Positions 23,689-31,324 of a stretch of 50,974 bases of DNA are shown piece by piece. Positions within the stretch are counted from its first letter, which is position 1, and the number at the start of each line of letters is the position of its first letter. Source of the DNA: JAPUDQ01 sp964552765 (GTDB taxonomy: Bacteria; Patescibacteriota; Saccharimonadia; Saccharimonadales; Saccharimonadaceae); the NCBI GenBank assembly GCA_964552765.1, contig CAZKIA010000002.1, positions 1 through 50,974 of the forward strand, read 5' to 3'. Position numbers and translations under genes: made by a program. The notes below the pieces were generated by a model. The model was given only the letters and a program-made list of their open reading frames with translations. It made no database searches and was not told the DNA's origin.

Positions 23689-23692
23689 TCAT

Positions 23693-23723
23693 AAAACCCG
23701 TCCCTACTACAATAAGGACGGGT
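23693..23723. terminator. Intrinsic terminator-like hairpin
   Basis: ACCCGTCC and GGACGGGT flank a 12-nt loop, with TTTT following on the minus strand. A possible promoter (TTGCAA-18-TAGGAT on the minus strand, about 23750-23780) lies before it. A short RNA of about 60 nt could therefore be made between this hairpin and the next one. Confidence 0.7.
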
Positions 23724-23790
23724 CATTTTGGCACCTTGTTTGTTTGCTCCTATCCTAGCATCAAGATGTCTATGCTTGCAATCACAAATC

Positions 23791-23824
23791 AAAAGCACCA
23801 CTGTAAAACCAGCGGTGCTTTTTT
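23791..23824. terminator. Terminator of the 70-residue protein gene
   Basis: AAGCACCACTG-TAAAAC-CAGCGGTGCTT has one mismatch and T-runs on both strands. It lies 14 bp past the stop at 23838. Confidence 0.88.
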
Positions 23825-23837
23825 GACAACAATAATA

Positions 23838-24050
23838 CTAGTCTTTGCGGATTTTGCGAATTGTCAGGAATCCATTGCGTGGGTTCTCTGTCACTTCGTA
23901 ACCTGCAGGAAGGCCAGTTGGCTCACCCTTGCCGCCTTCTACCTTTGCAAAAAAGTAGATCGTTTGGTTTTTGCCACCGCGAAGCGTGACATCTTTTTTG
24001 TGCAAAAAGTACTGTACCCCTTTTGAGTTGGTGTGTGCGTAAGCTGCCAT
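23838..24050 (-). CDS. Small conserved basic protein of 70 residues, unknown
   Basis: The protein begins MAAYAHTNSKGVQYFLHKKD, continues VTLRGGKNQTIYFFAK and ends GLPAGYEVTENPRNGFLTIR plus a basic tail. This Tyr/Gly/Lys-rich beta-type pattern recurs as a small protein of unknown function in Saccharibacteria and some Chloroflexi (from memory). AAAGGAGGAATAA upstream gives an excellent Shine-Dalgarno sequence, and a terminator follows, so it is a single-gene unit. The strong ribosome site suggests high expression. There are no Cys or enzymatic motifs; nucleic-acid binding is possible but unproven. Confidence 0.85.
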   Translation of the reverse strand: MAAYAHTNSKGVQYFLHKKDVTLRGGKNQTIYFFAKVEGGKGEPTGLPAGYEVTENPRNGFLTIRKIRKD

Positions 24051-24119
24051 AGACAGTTATTCCTCCTTTAAACTCTTACGAATTCTACTCTACCCGTGGT
24101 CGCCTCTGTTGTCAACTGG

Positions 24120-24770
24120 CTAGACAGTTTTAAAACGGTGTCGGAGGATGAATCGAAGGATGATGGCTGCTATTATTCTGAGCATAATAACAGAGGCGAT
24201 TAAGCCACAAAATAACACGGTAAATCCTGCAATATCCGGCGACCATAATGGTGAAACATAATTGTAATGATAATCCTCTGGATTGGGTCGCGCAGTGATA
24301 GCACCTGGATCATCGGCAACACCAAGTGCTCTCACCCTCTCGGCCACGCAGCCAACATAATCGTTGCGAAATGATGCCACCCCTCCATGCCAGCGAGCCC
24401 GGCATTCGATACTCGCCTGCTGGTAGACGGCAGCATTGGGGTTAGTACTGCTCTGAGCCGACTTATCCCATGTATCAAGGGCCCGATTATACTCCTCTTG
24501 GAGATAGACACCATTAAGAAGTGAGGTATTCATATGCCGTGCAACGTAGCGCTGTAGATCGACAAGTGAGTTCTTGATCGCCTCTTTATTGCCTGATTTA
24601 TCAGCCCCATAGACAGCATTACGATAGTGCTCCATCGTAATGTTATTAAGACGAAGCAAGGAAGCACTGATAATCAGACCAATGATGAGTATCACGCATA
24701 ACTGCCATGTTTTGACATGGCGTATTCGGGCATAGATACGACTGAGGGATTTTCTATCAAATGATGCCAT
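24120..24770 (-). CDS. Two-span membrane protein of 216 residues, unknown
   Basis: The N-terminus is basic (SLSRIYARIRHVKTW), followed by a membrane segment (about 23-41), an extracytoplasmic domain of about 140 residues containing two Cys (CRARWHGG and the nearby YVGCVAERV, which may pair), and a second membrane segment (about 180-205) before a basic end. The topology puts both ends in the cytoplasm. No family is recognised; this layout is common among Saccharibacteria unknowns. GGTGGAG precedes the ATG. It lies between the small basic-protein gene and an MFS gene on the same strand with gaps of 55-69 bp. Confidence 0.75.
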   Translation of the reverse strand: MASFDRKSLSRIYARIRHVKTWQLCVILIIGLIISASLLRLNNITMEHYRNAVYGADKSGNKEAIKNSLVDLQRYVARHMNTSLLNGVYLQEEYNRALDTWDKSAQSSTNPNAAVYQQASIECRARWHGGVASFRNDYVGCVAERVRALGVADDPGAITARPNPEDYHYNYVSPLWSPDIAGFTVLFCGLIASVIMLRIIAAIILRFILRHRFKTV

Positions 24771-24825
24771 GAGTGTGCTCCACCTTTGTCACTAAGTATA
24801 TCATTTGCCAACGTACCTCAATCAT

Positions 24826-26055
24826 TTAGAAAAATTTACGCTTTGTAAGCAACGGAAGACGGTTAAGGAGTAGCCCAAATACACATACTGCAGTGATGAC
24901 ATACCCGAGCTGTAGGGTTGAAACCTCTGTCATAAAAAGAGAGATAATGCCAATAATGGTGCAGTATACCGAGGCACCAAATGCCGCCGAGGCAGAGACA
25001 ATTGTCATATAGGCGATACGATACCCGGGCAGATCATCGGCCTGCGCAAAGATTGCCTTTGTCAGTGGCAGGGCGTAGGCAGTGGTAACCGACTCGTTAA
25101 ATATATTTACCATCAACACCCCAAACGGCGTCCCAGCCATAAGGCGAAGAATGTGCGTCAGACTATCTCCGATAACCCCAACACGCATGAGCTCTCGACC
25201 ACGATGTTTATCAACAAGCAAGCCAACAATTTTTGCCGCCACCACGCCAGCTACTAACGTGATCGACCACAAAACGCCGAGCTCTGCATAAATTGCATTC
25301 GATGACGTGCCAAATATTGTCAGCGCGATAAGGAGCGACCACATGAATCCACTAGCTACAAAGTCGAAACCTACTGCCATCTCAGCTACTACTGTTCCCC
25401 ACACTCTTTTGAGTCCTAAGCCATGGAACGTGATACGTTGGCGTGTACGGACAGGCTCGGGCGACATGAAAAGCGGTAGCGCCGCTAGCAGGAACAGAAC
25501 TGATGCTACTACGAGCGTCGCTTGTGGCCCAAACCAGTACGCCGTGAAGCCTCCGATAATCGGGCTTACGCCTTTGGCAACCTGTTCGAGCATGTGCATA
25601 TAACCGAGCTCTTTACCCGTAAACGTCTCGTCGCGAACTTTTGAAAAATTAACGAGATATGCAATGTCATAAAGCGTCACCGATAATGCCTGAAAAATAG
25701 CTGCACCGATGATCGCCGGGAGCCCATATGTGGGGGTTAAAGCAAACAATAGTAGCGCTGGCACATAGGCAATGTTACTGATCAGTGATGAACGCTTGGG
25801 CCCAATATAAGCGACGAGATATGCAAAAGGCCAGGCCAAAAAACACCTGAGAGCAAAGTACCCCGCAAAATAAAACATGATAAATGATAGTCCGTATCCA
25901 TTCTGATACAGATAAATTGCAATAAAGATACTCACCATCGAGACAGCGAGCGTGCGAAGCACCCGGCTCGTGTAGAGTTCGGCCATTTCTGAGAAACTAA
26001 CTTCGCGCCAATAATGGCGCCCTACAAGTAGTCTATAGATAAAACGTTTAATCAT
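24826..26055 (-). CDS. MFS transporter
   Basis: The 409-residue product has about 11-12 hydrophobic segments, in two halves divided by a charged middle loop (SPEPVRTRQRITFHGLGLKR). The loop between spans 2 and 3 (AYIGPKRSSL) replaces the usual GxLaDRxGrr motif, while DKHRGRELMRVG is the equivalent loop in the second half. No substrate can be assigned. The gene is divergent from murC with a 65 bp gap. The start has no clear Shine-Dalgarno sequence. Confidence 0.85.
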   Translation of the reverse strand: MIKRFIYRLLVGRHYWREVSFSEMAELYTSRVLRTLAVSMVSIFIAIYLYQNGYGLSFIMFYFAGYFALRCFLAWPFAYLVAYIGPKRSSLISNIAYVPALLLFALTPTYGLPAIIGAAIFQALSVTLYDIAYLVNFSKVRDETFTGKELGYMHMLEQVAKGVSPIIGGFTAYWFGPQATLVVASVLFLLAALPLFMSPEPVRTRQRITFHGLGLKRVWGTVVAEMAVGFDFVASGFMWSLLIALTIFGTSSNAIYAELGVLWSITLVAGVVAAKIVGLLVDKHRGRELMRVGVIGDSLTHILRLMAGTPFGVLMVNIFNESVTTAYALPLTKAIFAQADDLPGYRIAYMTIVSASAAFGASVYCTIIGIISLFMTEVSTLQLGYVITAVCVFGLLLNRLPLLTKRKFF

Positions 26056-26108
26056 ATTTATTTTTTGTATCGCTTATGATTATTTTACCTCAAGAACGGG
26101 GTTTAGGC

Positions 26109-26120
26109 TATACTGTAATC
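26109..26120 (+). promoter_or_regulatory. murC -10 box, leaderless geometry
   Basis: TATACT (26109-26114) is 6 nt from the murC ATG at 26121. This decides the start against the ATG at 26076, which lies upstream of the promoter. Confidence 0.75.
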
Positions 26121-27389
26121 ATGAGAGTTTACTTTTCAGGAATTGGCGGGGTCGGTATCGGGCCACTAGCCGAGATCGCTCACGACGCTGACTATGATGT
26201 CATCGGCTCCGATGCTCGGGACGGCCTCATGACAGCGCAACTGCATGACAATGGTATCGAGATAATCATTGGGCAGGACGGCACGCAGATCGCTACCCAG
26301 CACGCTCAAAAGCCAATTGATTGGTTTGTCTATACCTCGGCGTTGCCTCATGATCATCCCGAGCTTGTCTTTGCTCGTGAACACGGTATCCGCGCCAGTA
26401 AACGCGATGAATTTTTGGCAGAATTTATTCGCGAACGCGACCTCAAGCTCATTGCCGTGGCGGGTACCCACGGCAAAACGACCACAACTGGACTACTTGT
26501 GTATGCAATGCAGCAGCTCGGCATACCGCTTAGCTACTCAATTGGCACAACACTTAGTTGGGCCTCAAGTGGTGCTTATGATGACGCTTCAGGCTATTTC
26601 GTATACGAGTGCGATGAGTACGATCGTAATTTTTTACATTTTGAACCGTTTTTAAGCATTATCACAGCGCTTGATTACGATCATGTAGATATCTTTACAA
26701 CACCTGATGACTACAAAAAAGCCTTTGTGCAGTTTATACAACAATCAACCTATAGCATTTTGTGGGAAAAAGATTTGCGGTACCTGCGTACTGATCTGGA
26801 TGCCAACTATGAAAGTTACGACGAATTGATGGATCTTAGCCATATCAAGCTAGCGGGTGACCATGTACGGCACAATGCGTTCTTAGTTCAGAAAACACTC
26901 GAAAAATTATTCGTAAACGACGAGGATATTTCTCAGCGAGCAATCATCAATGCTGTTAATGCATTCCCCGGTACTGGAAGGCGCTTTGAGAAGCTGGCGG
27001 ATAATCTGTATAGCGACTACGGCCATCACCCAATTGAGATCGCCGCGACGCTCCAAATGGCTCGTGAACTGAACGATCATGTCGTGCTTGTCTACCAGCC
27101 ACACCAGAATGTCCGTCAGCACGACGTCAGTGATCAGTACACCGATGATATATTCGCCAATGCCGATGACATCTACTGGCTACCAACCTACTTGAGCCGT
27201 GAGGATCCGGAGCTTGAGACACTTACGCCTGAGCAATTATCGTCATCTATCGGTGGTGACAAGGTGCACATCGCTGCTACCGACGACAAGCTGTGGGATG
27301 CAATCAATCACCATCGCGAGGCTGGCCACCTCGTCCTCATTATGGGCGCTGGCTCAATCGACGGCTGGATTCGAACACGTCTGTCGTGA
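26121..27389 (+). CDS. murC: UDP-N-acetylmuramate--L-alanine ligase MurC
   Basis: The start at 26121 gives MRVYFSGIGGVGIGPLAEIA, the normal Mur N-terminal nucleotide fold. The ATP loop is GTHGKTTTT (115-123). Other ligase marks are YECDEYDRNFL, ALDYDHVD, FPGTGRRFE, SDYGHHPIEI and YQPHQ. It adds L-Ala to UDP-MurNAc in the cytoplasm, the first step of the stem peptide. At 422 residues it is slightly short compared with the usual 450-490. Its TGA stop abuts the trmB stop on the other strand; the inverted repeat CGTGATTAATCACG spans both stops. Confidence 0.95.
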   Translation: MRVYFSGIGGVGIGPLAEIAHDADYDVIGSDARDGLMTAQLHDNGIEIIIGQDGTQIATQHAQKPIDWFVYTSALPHDHPELVFAREHGIRASKRDEFLAEFIRERDLKLIAVAGTHGKTTTTGLLVYAMQQLGIPLSYSIGTTLSWASSGAYDDASGYFVYECDEYDRNFLHFEPFLSIITALDYDHVDIFTTPDDYKKAFVQFIQQSTYSILWEKDLRYLRTDLDANYESYDELMDLSHIKLAGDHVRHNAFLVQKTLEKLFVNDEDISQRAIINAVNAFPGTGRRFEKLADNLYSDYGHHPIEIAATLQMARELNDHVVLVYQPHQNVRQHDVSDQYTDDIFANADDIYWLPTYLSREDPELETLTPEQLSSSIGGDKVHIAATDDKLWDAINHHREAGHLVLIMGAGSIDGWIRTRLS

Positions 27390-28052
27390 TTAATCACGGA
27401 GCATCGCTGATAGAAAATATGTCTGCAAGCCTTCGGATTGCCATTTTTGCTCGTAGGTAGTGAGAATTTTGTAGTCATCAGGCAAATTACTAGCGTGCAA
27501 ATCATACGATAGTTCTCGGATATCCCAACCATCTGCCACAAGCTGTTCGAGCGACCAGTCAAACAACGCGTGACTGTCAGTTTTTTGCCGTAATATGCCA
27601 TCTGGCGTAAGTGCCTGCTGGTACAGTGCCAAAAAACTCGGTGCCGTCAGGCGACGCTTGGCATCGGATTCACGCGGAAACGGATCAGAAAATGTCAGCC
27701 ATAGCTCACTGGCTGAGCTCTCTTCAACCACTTCGAGTAACTGGTCAGCACGAGCCCGCACAAACCAAATATTAGTGAGGCCTTGCTCGATAGCGAGCAA
27801 TGCACCACGCTGCAATCGATCAGCCTTGACGTCGAGCGCAATAAAATTACGCTTCGGATGCCGACGAGCCAGCTCAACTAAAAACAGTGCTGTCCCCGCC
27901 CCGACTTCGACCGTCAGATTTTTAAGTGGCTGCTTGTGCCATTCATCCAACTCAAAACAATTCTGGGCATTGGCAAACAGTGCAAAGCGGTACTTTTTGC
28001 GCTTGCGGGTAATGATGAAATCATTTGGGTTAATCAAATCAGTATCTGCCAT
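27390..28052 (-). CDS. trmB: tRNA (guanine-N7)-methyltransferase TrmB
   Basis: The 220-residue Rossmann methyltransferase has the SAM loop VEVGAGTALF (49-58), the acidic strand end FIALDVKADRL, and the TrmB catalytic block LTFSDPFPRESDAKRRL (family consensus NFPDPWPKxRHxKRR). The last conserved part is RQKTDSHALFDW with TTYEQKW. It makes m7G46 in the tRNA variable loop. Phe replaces the usual Trp after DP. The -10 (TATAGG or overlapping TAGTAT) lies 6-9 nt before the ATG, so the mRNA may be leaderless. It converges with murC and is divergent from mscS. Confidence 0.93.
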   Translation of the reverse strand: MADTDLINPNDFIITRKRKKYRFALFANAQNCFELDEWHKQPLKNLTVEVGAGTALFLVELARRHPKRNFIALDVKADRLQRGALLAIEQGLTNIWFVRARADQLLEVVEESSASELWLTFSDPFPRESDAKRRLTAPSFLALYQQALTPDGILRQKTDSHALFDWSLEQLVADGWDIRELSYDLHASNLPDDYKILTTYEQKWQSEGLQTYFLSAMLRD

Positions 28053-28105
28053 AGCTATCCTATACTATCGAGTATCGCAAAAATTGGCTATACTATTCAT
28101 AACAT

Positions 28106-28969
28106 ATGCATAGCCTACAAACAGCTCTCAACTACCTCATGAACAACTGGTTTGATATTGTAGTCATCCTGGCAATCGGGTGGCTAGCGCGGCATTTTGG
28201 TGGTGCGGTGATAACCCGAGTTATCAAACGAATTATCCGCAAAAACAGCGACATGAGTGATGACGATGTCAAAAAACGTCAAAATACTCTCATCGGTCTA
28301 CTGATCGTCATATGGAAGATCATTGTCATCTCGATCGCTGGTATTCTGATATTTCGTCAACTTTTCCCCGGTATTGACCTGACGCCCGTATTTGCTAGTG
28401 CCGGAATTGTCGGTATTGCACTTGGTTTTGGTGCTCAGTCTATCATCAAAGATTTCCTAAGTGGCATATTTATCATCACCGAAAACCAATACCGTGTTGG
28501 TGATGTGGTTGATTTAGAGGGCGCCACTGGTACCGTCGAGCGGCTCGGCATACGTACGACAATGCTGCGCGACGCTGATGGCAATGTACACTACAAGCCA
28601 AATGGCAACATCGTCCATGTCATCAACAAGACGATGGGGTTTTCAAAAGTAAACTTTACGCTTGCCGTTGATCCAGAGACTGACATTGATACCTTGGCAA
28701 ATGTTATCAATGAGGTCGGAGAAAAAATGATGATCGATGATGCATGGAAAGAAAAATTGCTCGAAGCGCCACATTTTCTTAATATCGGCAGCTTCTCACA
28801 GATGAGCATGGATGTAACAATTATTGGCAAGACACAACCCTCGGCACAGTGGAGCGTGACTGGTGAATTACGGCGCCGCTTGATCCGTGCATTTCAAAAG
28901 CATAATATCAAATTGGCACAGCTGCCCAATTCACTCTGGGCCCAAACACCTACTGGTAAGAAAAAATAA
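28106..28969 (+). CDS. Small-conductance mechanosensitive channel, MscS family
   Basis: The 287-residue product has three membrane segments. The third is the pore helix (about 92-120), with the Gly/Ala-rich FASAGIVGIALGFGAQSIIKDF pattern typical of MscS (shortened here). A beta domain (YRVGDVVDLEGATGTVERLG) and an alpha-beta C-terminal vestibule follow. It opens under membrane tension to release solutes. TATACT (28089-28094) lies 11 nt before the ATG, so the leader is very short. The gene converges with the next gene with no gap between stops. Confidence 0.95.
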   Translation: MHSLQTALNYLMNNWFDIVVILAIGWLARHFGGAVITRVIKRIIRKNSDMSDDDVKKRQNTLIGLLIVIWKIIVISIAGILIFRQLFPGIDLTPVFASAGIVGIALGFGAQSIIKDFLSGIFIITENQYRVGDVVDLEGATGTVERLGIRTTMLRDADGNVHYKPNGNIVHVINKTMGFSKVNFTLAVDPETDIDTLANVINEVGEKMMIDDAWKEKLLEAPHFLNIGSFSQMSMDVTIIGKTQPSAQWSVTGELRRRLIRAFQKHNIKLAQLPNSLWAQTPTGKKK

Positions 28970-29371
28970 TTATTGATGAGAGGATGAGTTAATACTTGCC
29001 GGGGCAACAAGTCCAAGCGCCTCATCGGTCAAGGCTTGATCATCAAATGACCCCATTTTCTTGAGATTATCGCGCTGTTCATTGTACATATGAGTAAATG
29101 TTTCGATATCCTTTTGAGTCAACTTTCCCGTCGGAGAGAAACTCGGGGCTTCATTTTCAGCAACTGCTTTCTTGCGTATTTGATCAAATCCCGGCCTACT
29201 CAGATCAAGGCCCGACGTCCCACTGGTAATATACAGTGCCATATTGATAGAGGTTAGTAGCAAGGCGACACCGATAATACCAATAATTCCGGTAATTAAT
29301 TGATTATTCATGATCCATTCTTTAATGGATCTAGCGACTGACTTAACAATGGGCGGTGTCTTCATTGTCAT
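28970..29371 (-). CDS. Single-span membrane protein of 133 residues, unknown
   Basis: The N-terminal cytoplasmic part is basic (about 1-22), one membrane segment follows (about 24-46), and the rest is an extracytoplasmic, hydrophilic helix-rich tail (KLTQKDIETFTHMYNEQRDN) ending in a Ser-rich stretch. No family is recognised. The start overlaps the stop of the preceding gene by 4 bp (ATGA), so it is translationally coupled to the secreted 170-residue protein, and the two products may act together. Confidence 0.72.
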   Translation of the reverse strand: MTMKTPPIVKSVARSIKEWIMNNQLITGIIGIIGVALLLTSINMALYITSGTSGLDLSRPGFDQIRKKAVAENEAPSFSPTGKLTQKDIETFTHMYNEQRDNLKKMGSFDDQALTDEALGLVAPASINSSSHQ

Positions 29372-29880
29372 TCTTTTACCAAATTATTTAAGTCGCTAAT
29401 ATGTTGTCCAAAAACTTCAAGCTGCTGATCAATCTCACGGGCACGAACCGAAAGGGTCGTCCGTTTGTTACGAACCTCTGATAGCTTTTTATAAAATCCA
29501 ATCGGATCATTGGCGCAATCCATCGTGACAACTTCACGCAGCCCAATCTCATAACTCGTATAATCATCGGCAAAATTCTGCCGAAGCCGCTGGACATTAT
29601 TTGTCGCCGTCACAAGTGCTGGTATATTGTACGTATTGTTTGCCGCCCGTGCGTTCAGAGCCGACATCAACTTCACAATATTTGTCGTTGCATTACCACG
29701 GCTCACTCGCGTCACAGGATCAACATACTGGATGCGCTGTAGACTACGCTGGGCATCGTGACAGCTCCTGGCAATCATTAACACCTCATCCTCGGTCAAT
29801 GACATTGAATCAATTGCCTGCACAGACTGAGAGCCCAACAGGGTGAGCGCAGCAAACAACATAAGGCCAAGACGTTTCAT
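29368..29880 (-). CDS. Secreted helical protein of 170 residues, unknown
   Basis: A signal peptide (MKRLGLMLFAALTLLGSQSVQA, residues 1-22) leads to a mature, mostly helical domain with two Cys (ARSCHDAQ near 39 and TMDCANDP near 125), likely disulfide-bonded outside the cell. A C-terminal coiled-coil-like stretch (TLSVRAREIDQQLEVFGQ) follows. No known family is recognised. It starts 1 bp after the mutY stop and is coupled to the single-span membrane protein, forming a four-gene operon with the 175-residue protein gene and mutY. Confidence 0.75.
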   Translation of the reverse strand: MKRLGLMLFAALTLLGSQSVQAIDSMSLTEDEVLMIARSCHDAQRSLQRIQYVDPVTRVSRGNATTNIVKLMSALNARAANNTYNIPALVTATNNVQRLRQNFADDYTSYEIGLREVVTMDCANDPIGFYKKLSEVRNKRTTLSVRAREIDQQLEVFGQHISDLNNLVKE

Positions 29881-29881
29881 G

Positions 29882-30706
29882 CTATCTATTATGATTGCCC
29901 TCGTGATGACCTGTCAAACCGATATGTCCATCAATGATCGTCACGAGACCATCGGATACAAGGCTGCGGCATGCTACATCATACCGATCATCATGCGCAA
30001 ACTGTTGCTCTATCTGAGCTAGCGTACTGGGAGATAGCCTCAAAAAATCAATAATATTACCACGCATTTGCCTGACTGAACCTTCAAGTGGCGACTGCTT
30101 TTTGTAGTGTTTGCTCTGAGATAAATGCGAGGATGTTTTCTTCAGGTGGGAACCGTAATCCATCAGAGCATAATACCATTCACGGGGATGCTCCGCATCT
30201 ATCGTCGCTTCGACAAGACGAGCAATGTCTTTGTCAGAGACAACAGCTGAATCATGGAAAAAATGATGAATATATACAGTACGAATATTTGTCTCAATAA
30301 ATACCGTCGGCTCATCATAAACATAGGCCATAATCGCCCCCGCCGTGTTGCGACCAATACCAGGAAGGGTTTCGAGCTCCTGCATCGTGGTTGGCTCGCC
30401 ATGTCGGATAATATAACGAGCACTTTCATGAAGGTACTTGGCACGCCGATTATAGCCGAGGCCTTGCCATGTCACGATCACATCACCAAGCGGAGCTGCG
30501 GCAAGGTCAGACATCGTCGGAAATCGCTCCATAAATTCAGCATATTTAGTCAAAACCCGCGCCACTTGCGTCTGCTGCAGCATCACCTCACTCACCAATA
30601 CGGCGTATAGTGAGTGATCATCTCGCCACGGCATATCGCGTCGATTATGCCGATAATATTCCCACACAGTTTCTTGAAAATCGTACAGATCAGTCCGGGA
30701 TGACAT
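29882..30706 (-). CDS. mutY: A/G-specific adenine glycosylase (MutY-like) without Fe-S cluster
   Basis: The 274-residue HhH-GPD glycosylase has MPWRDD, SEVMLQQTQV with Glu40 (the catalytic Glu equivalent), the hairpin LPGIGRNTAGAI (114-125) and the region corresponding to the catalytic Asp. That residue is Glu138 (VFIETNIRTVY) instead of Asp. The C-x6-C-x2-C-x5-C iron-sulfur site of standard MutY is absent; instead the chain reads MDYGSHLKKTSSHLSQSKHY. The NUDIX-like MutT domain is also absent; a small winged-helix-like end replaces it. It should remove A opposite 8-oxoG, though the Asp-to-Glu change makes activity worth testing. The gene is in an operon with envelope proteins. Confidence 0.9.
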   Translation of the reverse strand: MSSRTDLYDFQETVWEYYRHNRRDMPWRDDHSLYAVLVSEVMLQQTQVARVLTKYAEFMERFPTMSDLAAAPLGDVIVTWQGLGYNRRAKYLHESARYIIRHGEPTTMQELETLPGIGRNTAGAIMAYVYDEPTVFIETNIRTVYIHHFFHDSAVVSDKDIARLVEATIDAEHPREWYYALMDYGSHLKKTSSHLSQSKHYKKQSPLEGSVRQMRGNIIDFLRLSPSTLAQIEQQFAHDDRYDVACRSLVSDGLVTIIDGHIGLTGHHEGNHNR

Positions 30707-30714
30707 TTAAAAAC

Positions 30715-31242
30715 CTAACGTACCAGATCAAATTGCTTGATGATGTCCGCTGGTGGATTATTTTGACCTGAATATATCACTATCCATGCGTTATTTGATT
30801 TCTTTAGATAGGCTTTATAGCCTGCCGTAACATCAGAGACTGAAGCGATGGCTTGATTGCCCTCGCGTCTTGTAACATCTATCTTGATATCCTTAAGTGG
30901 GGATGCGAGCGCCGCATTGTAGCGAGTAACAACTTCTTTAATCAGCGCTTCGTCATTAATCGGCATACCAGCTTCAGCCGCTGCCTGACCATGTGCTTCG
31001 CCTAGTTTTTGCCGCAGATCGGCAATGGTCGATTGAGCAGATTTCACTTCTGATTTACTCAGCGCCGTCTGATTCTCTGCATTTTGCCACGATGACCATA
31101 ACCACGCAGCAACACCCAGACTAATCATCAGCAAAAGTAAAAAGAAGAATGCAACGGTTGACCACGCACTTCGCGTCTTCTTCACGATGCCAGCAGATTG
31201 TGGTGATGGTGTCGTATGCGTGTCTTTTGTGCCAATATCCAT
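30715..31242 (-). CDS. Membrane-anchored protein with coiled coil and NTF2-like domain
   Basis: The 175-residue product has an N-terminal cytoplasmic tail, one membrane segment (about 28-50), a coiled coil (about 56-90: SEVKSAQSTIADLRQKLGEA) and a C-terminal domain (about 98-175) with NAALASPLKDIKID and NAWIVIYSGQNNPP. This resembles small NTF2-like (lumazine-binding/DUF4878-type) extracytoplasmic domains. The assignment is tentative. GAGGA precedes the ATG. It is the first gene of the mutY operon (8 bp gap). Confidence 0.68.
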   Translation of the reverse strand: MDIGTKDTHTTPSPQSAGIVKKTRSAWSTVAFFFLLLLMISLGVAAWLWSSWQNAENQTALSKSEVKSAQSTIADLRQKLGEAHGQAAAEAGMPINDEALIKEVVTRYNAALASPLKDIKIDVTRREGNQAIASVSDVTAGYKAYLKKSNNAWIVIYSGQNNPPADIIKQFDLVR

Positions 31243-31324
31243 GCTATTCCTCTATTATTTAGCCTCAATTGTACTACAAAGACTGTCGGTAACTATTAGC
31301 TAGATTACAATACCGTATATCATA

